A DNA stretch of 17,700 nt from JBEKYH01 sp049511115 (lineage in GTDB: Bacteria > Planctomycetota > Phycisphaerae > Tepidisphaerales > Tepidisphaeraceae). The stretch spans positions 1-17,700 of the forward strand of contig JBEKYH010000149.1 in NCBI GenBank assembly GCA_049511115.1, written 5' to 3'. The stretch's first letter is position 1. Each line of letters starts with the position of its first letter. The position numbers and the translations under genes are program-made. Of this stretch, positions 13,354 through 17,700 are shown piece by piece. The notes below the pieces were generated by a model that saw nothing but the letters and a program-made list of their open reading frames with translations, was not told where the DNA came from and made no database searches.

Positions 13354-14034
13354 CTATCCCAATTCTTCCTTCAGCATCCCCCCCACCTTCCGCGCCTCCT
13401 CCAGTCTCTTGCGCGCGATCGCGCAGACGACCGGAAAATGAAACCCTTCTTTCAGCCGCGCTTCCCAGTAACCGTATTGTTCGCGTTTCTCCAGAGCCAG
13501 CGACAGTTCACCCACGCCTTCTCCTTGCTGAGCCAGTTGCATGGCATGGGTAAGGAGGCCTATGACGCCAAAGTCATCAAGGTTAACGGCATCGGCCAGC
13601 AAGCGGGCCTCGTCCAGCATGGGGGCTCGCTGGGGCGCTTCCTGGAGGATGCGGACGGCGCGATCCAGCAGCGCCTCGTCGAATTCACCGCCCAGGTGGG
13701 TCACCATCAGCTCGGCGGCCTGCTCAAAGCGCTCGCGCAAATTGGTGCGGCCCGGTTTGGTCGGGGCCGATCCCTTGCTGGGGCGTGCCGGAAGCTGCAG
13801 GGCAAAGCAGGCCAGGTGCAAAGCCGCCCCGTCAGCCTGCGGGCCGGCCAGGTTCATGGAAATAAACGAATTCACCCGCTGCCAGAGCCGCTGCGCGTCA
13901 AAGGCAAGCGGCGAGGTTGTCCCGTGGGATTTGGAGCCTTTGGAACTGGCCCCCACCCGCTCGCCCGAGGCGCGATCGTCGATTTCTCCCAGTAATTTCA
14001 GCAAACGATCAACAAGAATTGTGTCCAGCGGCAT
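13354..14034 (-). CDS. Uncharacterised helical protein, 226 aa
   Basis: I do not recognise the family. It starts at the ATG at 14034, which has AGGGA 7 nt upstream; an ATG 7 codons earlier is possible but lacks a ribosome site. Residues 1-20 are a hydrophobic-amphipathic helix (LVDRLLKLLGEIDD), followed by a Ser/Gly-rich linker (~21-45). Then come a conserved-looking helical block, FDAQRLWQRVNSFISMNLAGP, and a second linker rich in Pro/Lys/Ser (~82-95). The C-terminal ~130 residues are mostly α-helical with many charged and leucine positions (LRERFEQAAELMVTHLGGEFDE, LARQ-type repeats). There is no signal peptide and no cysteine or catalytic motif. It is divergent from the isomerase gene over a 77-nt shared promoter gap. 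Confidence 0.72.
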   Translation of the reverse strand: MPLDTILVDRLLKLLGEIDDRASGERVGASSKGSKSHGTTSPLAFDAQRLWQRVNSFISMNLAGPQADGAALHLACFALQLPARPSKGSAPTKPGRTNLRERFEQAAELMVTHLGGEFDEALLDRAVRILQEAPQRAPMLDEARLLADAVNLDDFGVIGLLTHAMQLAQQGEGVGELSLALEKREQYGYWEARLKEGFHFPVVCAIARKRLEEARKVGGMLKEELG

Positions 14035-14071
14035 GCGATTTCCCTGAGCATGCAAATCTTTGCGCGGCGAC

Positions 14072-14115
14072 TATATCATCTATACATTACGATTATGAAA
14101 AGAGGTAAGCCATGA
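14072..14115 (+). promoter_or_regulatory. Promoter and start region of the isomerase gene, with a mini-ORF
   Basis: AT-rich divergent gap. TACATT (14083-14088) is a -10-like hexamer whose expected start point is at about 14095. At 14095 there is an ATG opening a 6-codon frame (MKRGKP), and its TGA overlaps the gene's ATG (ATGA, 14112-14115). The same stretch carries the Shine-Dalgarno AGAGG (14101-14105 region). On the minus strand TATAGT (14075-14070) could serve the opposite gene. Confidence 0.4.
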
Positions 14116-14936
14116 AAGTCTGTTTAAATCGAGCGACGGCCGGATCCGGCCTGCAACTGCCGGAGTTTGTCGAGTTGGCCGCTTTGGCGGGATTTGACGG
14201 AGCCGATGTGGACATGGCCTGGGGCTTGGTGAATGGGTCCGACGCGCTGGCCGCGCTGTATGCCAAGCACAAACTGGCCATGGGCGCCTGGGGCATCCCC
14301 TTCGATTGGCGCGGCGACATCAGCGGCTCAGCCGAAGGCGTGGCCCTCCTGGCCAAACAGGCCAAGGTGGCGGCGGACGTGGCGTGCGATTCCTGCTGCA
14401 CCTGGATCATGCCCTCGTCGGAGTTTCCGCTGCATCACAATTGGCACTTTCATTTGCAGCGGCTCATGCCCATTGCCAAGGCGCTGGCCGATCACGGATT
14501 GCGCCTGGGGCTGGAGTTTGTCAGCCCCTACCACCTGCGGCGCACGCGCTCCCACGAGTTCGTCTATACGCCGATGGCCATGCTCGACCTGGCCGCGGAG
14601 TTGGGAGATAACTGCGGCCTGCTGGTCGATTCATTCCATCTCCATGCCGCCGGGGAACCGATGAGCGTCTTGTCGCATATCCCGGCTCACCGGATCGTGT
14701 ATGCCCACATCAACGACGCCCCGCCGGGAGCGCTCGACCAGGTCCACGATCGCCGGAGGCTGCCTCCGGGCGAAGGGGTCATTGACCTGAAAGGCTTCGT
14801 CCAGGGTCTGACGCAGGCAGGATACCGAGGGCCGATTTCGGTGGAAATCCTAACGGAATCGCAGCGGCCTGATTCGGGGCTGGAACTGGCACGCAAGGCG
14901 CTGCAGGCGACCAAGAAGATGCTGGAGAAGGCATAA
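14112..14936 (+). CDS. Sugar phosphate isomerase/epimerase-like TIM-barrel protein (AP endonuclease 2 superfamily)
   Basis: 274 residues, normal for the family. It begins MKVCLNRATAG with the first barrel strand, then LAALAGFDGADVDM. Likely metal ligands appear at the ends of barrel strands: Glu135 (LGLEFVSPY), Asp173 and His176 (LLVDSFHLH), His199 and Asp202 (YAHINDAP), Glu245 (ISVEILTES). These match the E-D-H-E set of xylose-isomerase-like TIM barrels. LPPGEGVIDLKGFVQGL is the family's typical C-terminal loop. It probably acts in the cytoplasm on a keto sugar or inositol derivative; no substrate can be chosen and no pathway partners are adjacent. AGAGG lies ~8 nt before the ATG. Confidence 0.88.
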   Translation: MKVCLNRATAGSGLQLPEFVELAALAGFDGADVDMAWGLVNGSDALAALYAKHKLAMGAWGIPFDWRGDISGSAEGVALLAKQAKVAADVACDSCCTWIMPSSEFPLHHNWHFHLQRLMPIAKALADHGLRLGLEFVSPYHLRRTRSHEFVYTPMAMLDLAAELGDNCGLLVDSFHLHAAGEPMSVLSHIPAHRIVYAHINDAPPGALDQVHDRRRLPPGEGVIDLKGFVQGLTQAGYRGPISVEILTESQRPDSGLELARKALQATKKMLEKA

Positions 14937-15208
14937 CTGCCAACCCAGACCCGCCCTTGCGTTTCATATTTCCAAGCCTGCCACATTGGCAACTGCTCTT
15001 GCGTGAGTTGCTAAGGCAACTGCCAGCCTGACAGGGAATGTGCTTTTGCCGCGGATCGGATCGTGATCGTAAAATCATCATTTATAACCACTTATAGTTA
15101 TTCAATTTGTCACAAGTCATCGGCACCGCCTTTGTTTTAGGTGAGGTCGTTAGATTCCCCCGGTTTGATCGAAGCCCAACTGTCGGCTTCGCTAAAAGGA
15201 GATTTGGC
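14937..15208. other. Intergenic region upstream of groEL1
   Basis: 272 bp without a supported gene. It contains a small hairpin AGTTGC-TAAG-GCAACT (15006-15021) without a U-tract, and a direct repeat of GGCAACTGC around 14993 and 15015. An AT-rich stretch at 15070-15110 includes ATAAC (15084-15088) and GTTAT (15097-15101) as an inverted pair around TATAG, a plausible promoter or operator. No CIRCE element (TTAGCACTC-N9-GAGTGCTAA) is seen. Confidence 0.4.
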
Positions 15209-16897
15209 ATGGCGGCAAAAATGTTGACCTTTGATGCGGACGCTCGCAAGGCTCTTTTGCAAGGTGTGACGAAACTGGCTCGGGCGGTCAAAGTGACGCT
15301 TGGGCCACGTGGCCGCAACGCGGTCTTGGACAAGGGTTGGGGGGCGCCGACGATCACCAAGGACGGCGTGAGCGTGGCCGAGGAAGTCGAACTTCAAGAC
15401 AAATATGAAAACATCGGCGCCAAGCTCGTCAAGGAAGCCGCCAGCAAGACCAGCGATGTGGCCGGCGACGGAACCACCACTGCGACAGTCCTAGCCGAGG
15501 CGATCTTCAAGGAAGGGTATCGCGGTTTGGCCGCCGGGATCGACGCGATGGCGATGGCCCGCGGGATTCGCCGGTCGGTCGATGCCGTTTCGGAGCACCT
15601 TCGCAAAATCTCCAAGCCCATTAACGGCAAGGCGGATATCGCTTCGGTGGCCAGCATTTCCGCCAACAACGACACAGAAATCGGCAAGATCATGGCCGAT
15701 GCGTTTGAGCGCGTCGGCAAGGATGGCGTCATCACCGTCGAGGAAGGCAAGAGCGCCGAAACCTACGTTGACGTGGTTGAGGGGATGCAATTTGACCGCG
15801 GCTACCTCTCCCCCAACTTTATCACCAATCCTGACGAATTGATTTGCGAACTGGAGAAAGTCTTTGTCCTGGTCTATGAGGACAAGATCAGTTCCGCCAC
15901 CAAGCTCATCCCCCTGCTGGAAAAGATTCAAAAGGCCAAGCGGCCGCTGTTGATCATCGCCGAGGATGTGGATGGCGAGGCCCTGGCGACGCTGGTTGTG
16001 AACAAGCTGCGCGGCATCCTGAACGTCGTCGCGGTGAAGGCCCCCGGTTATGGCGACCGCCGCAAGGCGATGCTCGAAGACATTGCCATCCTGACGGGCG
16101 GTACGGCAATCATGAAGGACTTGGGCGTTGAACTCGACAAAGTCGAGATGGACCATCTCGGCCAGTGCAAACTCGTCCGGGTGGACAACGACAACACCAC
16201 CCTCATCGAAGGCGCCGGCGAGAGCAGCGCCATTCAAGGCCGCATTGAACAGATTCGCCGCGAAATCGACGTGACCACTTCCGACTATGACCGCGAGAAG
16301 CTGCAGGAACGCCTGGCCAAATTGGCCGGCGGCGTGGCTCAGGTGAACGTCGGCGCGGCTACCGAAGCCGAACTCAAAGAAAAGAAGGCCCGCATCGAAG
16401 ACGCCCTCCACGCGACCCGCGCGGCAGTTGCCGAAGGCGTCGTTCCCGGCGGTGGCGTCGCACTCATCCGAGCCATGAAGGCCCTTAACGGCGGAAAGAA
16501 CCTTGAGATGGAAGGCGATGAGGCCTATGGCGTGAAAGTCGTGCGTAAGGCGCTGGCCGCTCCGCTGTGGCAGATCGCCGAGAACGCCGGTGAAAGCGGC
16601 TCGGTCGTTGTTCGCCGCGTGATGGAATCCAAGGATCATGAAGGGTTTAACGCATTAACTTGCGAATATGTGGATGTCGTGAAAGCCGGCATCATTACGC
16701 CGACGAAAGTCGAGCGGACCGCCTTGCAGAACGCCGCGGAAGTCGCGATTTTGCTTCTGACGACGGATTGCATCGTCGTCGAAGCCCCCAAGAAGAAGGA
16801 CGACCACGCCGGCCACGGCCACGGCGGCGAAGGCATGGGTGGTATGGGCGGAATGGGAGGAATGGGTGGCATGGGTGGGATGGATGATATGATGTAA
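15209..16897 (+). CDS. groEL: Chaperonin GroEL, first copy
   Basis: ATP-driven folding chamber, 562 residues. The frame is open 34 codons further upstream, but the ATG at 15209 has AAAAGGAG just before it and starts the family's MAAKMLTFDADARKAL. Equatorial ATP-site motifs are VTLGPRGRNAVLDK and GDGTTTATVLA, with Asp87 at the standard place. EGMQFDRGYLSPNFITN marks the apical domain entry, and ARIEDALHATRAAVAEGVVPGGG the return to the equatorial domain. The C-terminus has a His/Gly patch (DDHAGHGHGGEG) and then GMGGMGGMGG repeats, the usual cavity-facing tail, ending DDMM. It lies in a cluster with groES and a second groEL. No CIRCE operator is visible. Confidence 0.97.
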   Translation: MAAKMLTFDADARKALLQGVTKLARAVKVTLGPRGRNAVLDKGWGAPTITKDGVSVAEEVELQDKYENIGAKLVKEAASKTSDVAGDGTTTATVLAEAIFKEGYRGLAAGIDAMAMARGIRRSVDAVSEHLRKISKPINGKADIASVASISANNDTEIGKIMADAFERVGKDGVITVEEGKSAETYVDVVEGMQFDRGYLSPNFITNPDELICELEKVFVLVYEDKISSATKLIPLLEKIQKAKRPLLIIAEDVDGEALATLVVNKLRGILNVVAVKAPGYGDRRKAMLEDIAILTGGTAIMKDLGVELDKVEMDHLGQCKLVRVDNDNTTLIEGAGESSAIQGRIEQIRREIDVTTSDYDREKLQERLAKLAGGVAQVNVGAATEAELKEKKARIEDALHATRAAVAEGVVPGGGVALIRAMKALNGGKNLEMEGDEAYGVKVVRKALAAPLWQIAENAGESGSVVVRRVMESKDHEGFNALTCEYVDVVKAGIITPTKVERTALQNAAEVAILLLTTDCIVVEAPKKKDDHAGHGHGGEGMGGMGGMGGMGGMGGMDDMM

Positions 16898-16959
16898 AAG
16901 GACTCGAATTGGAATTAGCCCTCAGGGTGCCGGCGTGGTGGCATAGGGATAAATTCAAA

Positions 16960-17202
16960 ATGACGTTGCAAGACTTCCAACAGCTTCTTAACGCTCAGCC
17001 CTTCGAGCCTTTTCGCATTGTGATGTCGAGCGGGCAGTCTTACGACGTTCGGCATCCGGAGATGGCAAAACTTCTTCGCACTAAATTGCTCGTTTTCCTG
17101 GACCCGGACAAAGACGGCATTGCGGACCGGTTTCACATGTGCTCATTGTTGCATGTAACGGTCGTCGAGCCGCTGCTCAGTAATAAGAAACATAAACCAT
17201 AG
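16960..17202 (+). CDS. Small uncharacterised protein between groEL and groES
   Basis: 80 residues starting MTLQDFQQLLNAQPFEPFRIVMSSG. An in-frame ATG 17 codons earlier (16909) gives a poorly matching extension and is not used. The sequence FEPFRIVMSSGQSYDVRHPEMA, then LLVFLDPDKDGIADRFHMCSLLHVTVVEPL, resembles a small family I recall as common and unnamed in planctomycetes. Predicted as a compact β-rich domain; function unknown. No cysteine pairs, membrane helix or catalytic signature. It is 62 nt after groEL1 and 53 nt before groES, same strand, so it is probably co-transcribed with them. Whether it has a chaperone role or is merely a passenger is open. Confidence 0.75.
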   Translation: MTLQDFQQLLNAQPFEPFRIVMSSGQSYDVRHPEMAKLLRTKLLVFLDPDKDGIADRFHMCSLLHVTVVEPLLSNKKHKP

Positions 17203-17255
17203 CGGCGGCTCGTCAGGACCGCCGTGAAGAGAAAGTCAAAAGAGAGGATTGCAAC

Positions 17256-17543
17256 ATGAAACTTCGACCCCTTGCGGATCGTGTAATCGTAAAACAGTCG
17301 GAAGCCGAGACCAAGACGGCCAGCGGGATCGTCCTGCCGGATTCGGCGAAGGAAAAGCCCACGCGCGGAAAAGTCATTTCCGTCGGCCCGGGCAAGCTCG
17401 ATGACCATGGCAAGCGCATGGAACTCGGCGTGCGCGAAGGCGACACCGTCTACTACGGCAAATACAGCGGCACGGAGATCGAGGTTAACGGCGAGAAGTT
17501 CGTCATCCTCCGCGAGTCCGATGTGCTGGGCGTAGTGGAGTAA
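17256..17543 (+). CDS. groES: Co-chaperonin GroES
   Basis: Heptameric lid of GroEL, 95 residues as usual. It starts MKLRPLADRVIVKQSEAE. The mobile loop ETKTASGIVLPDSAKEKP contains the GIVL GroEL-binding tripeptide region. RGKVISVGPGK and GDTVYYGKYSGTEIEVNG match the β-barrel roof and base, and it ends LRESDVLGVVE. AGAGAGGA lies about 8 nt before the ATG. It is placed downstream of groEL1 rather than upstream, with a second groEL after it, so this lid may serve one or both chaperonins. Confidence 0.97.
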   Translation: MKLRPLADRVIVKQSEAETKTASGIVLPDSAKEKPTRGKVISVGPGKLDDHGKRMELGVREGDTVYYGKYSGTEIEVNGEKFVILRESDVLGVVE

Positions 17544-17610
17544 TTAAACCTTCCGCACGCGGCAGGGCGGACCTGCGTTCGCCGGCGATGAATTTGAGCA
17601 TTTTTGTCCA

Positions 17611-17633
17611 GGGCAACGAAATAGAAGTTGCCC
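17611..17633 (+). promoter_or_regulatory. Perfect hairpin between groES and groEL2
   Basis: Stem GGGCAAC (17611-17617) pairs with GTTGCCC (17627-17633), 7 bp perfect, loop 9 nt. There is no U-tract after it, so an intrinsic terminator is unlikely. It could be a processing or attenuation site, 28 nt before the groEL2 start. Confidence 0.45.
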
Positions 17634-17661
17634 ACTTAGAAAACTACCCGAGGAAGCACCC

Positions 17662-17700
17662 ATGGCAGCCAAGCAAATGATGTTCGAGTCCCAGGCGCGG
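17662..17700 (+). CDS. groEL: Second GroEL, 3' part outside the window
   Basis: Only 13 codons are present: MAAKQMMFESQAR, the standard GroEL N-terminus and clearly different from the first copy (MAAKMLTFDADAR). AGGA lies ~8 nt before the ATG. It is 118 nt after groES on the same strand. Confidence 0.85.
   Translation, partial: MAAKQMMFESQAR

Noticed and set aside
13321..13995. 224-aa plus-strand ORF overlapping 13354-14034
   Set aside because: Neither frame has a known domain, but the minus frame has a Shine-Dalgarno, helical periodicity and a balanced composition, while the plus frame reads as its shadow.
14990..15021. Intrinsic terminator after the isomerase gene
   Set aside because: A 6-bp hairpin exists, but no U-tract follows.
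15107..15208. 34-codon in-frame extension of GroEL
   Set aside because: GroEL homologs start at MAAK, and AAAAGGAG sits directly before 15209.
15491..16639. 382-aa minus-strand ORF inside groEL
   Set aside because: Antisense shadow of groEL caused by high GC codon bias.

Overview
The window looks like the chromosome of a GC-rich planctomycete, possibly Phycisphaerae. This is inferred from gene content, not from a marker gene. The pointers are a lone prepilin-type protein with an H-X9-DG-like C-terminus, a groEL / small protein / groES / groEL cluster, a secreted SGNH (rhamnogalacturonan-acetylesterase-like) hydrolase, a dihydrouridine synthase of a divergent type, and several short dispersed repeats between and inside genes. 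I see no phage, CRISPR, transposase or classical defence system. Most of the window is housekeeping.

Layout. 1-909 holds the 3' end of a tRNA-dihydrouridine synthase, followed by a long imperfect hairpin repeat. 1030-2143 holds two divergent uncharacterised genes. 2240-4558 is a minus-strand run: a 51-residue four-cysteine McsA-like zinc-finger protein, a RibD/DHFR-like reductase, a YmdB-type phosphodiesterase and a small basic protein. Two repeat tracts lie within this run. 4808-8185 is the glycine-cleavage pair gcvH-gcvP with zero spacing; gcvP carries an in-frame insertion made of a palindromic repeat plus a heptamer tandem. 8194-8916 (minus) is a pseudopilin. 9059-11272 is hpt, a broken bPH-domain membrane protein gene and a broken amidohydrolase gene; both damaged genes appear to have lost internal sequence. 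11459-14936 holds the secreted SGNH hydrolase, a small P-loop kinase, an uncharacterised minus-strand gene and a sugar-phosphate isomerase/epimerase-like TIM-barrel protein. 15209-17700 is the chaperonin cluster: groEL1, a small uncharacterised gene, groES, then the first 13 codons of a second groEL.

Genome-wide logic seen here. Genes split into those with a visible Shine-Dalgarno (groEL1, groES, groEL2, pseudopilin, SGNH, isomerase, 2240-2614) and a group without one. In four of the second group a TANNNT hexamer ends exactly 6 nt before the ATG (ymdB-like, RibD-like, McsA-like, hpt). That is the geometry expected of leaderless mRNAs.

The most interesting points are this leaderless signature, the repeat-derived peptide inside GcvP, the two adjacent genes with internal deletions, and the chaperonin cluster with an extra gene. 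Nothing here amounts to a demonstrable new system.
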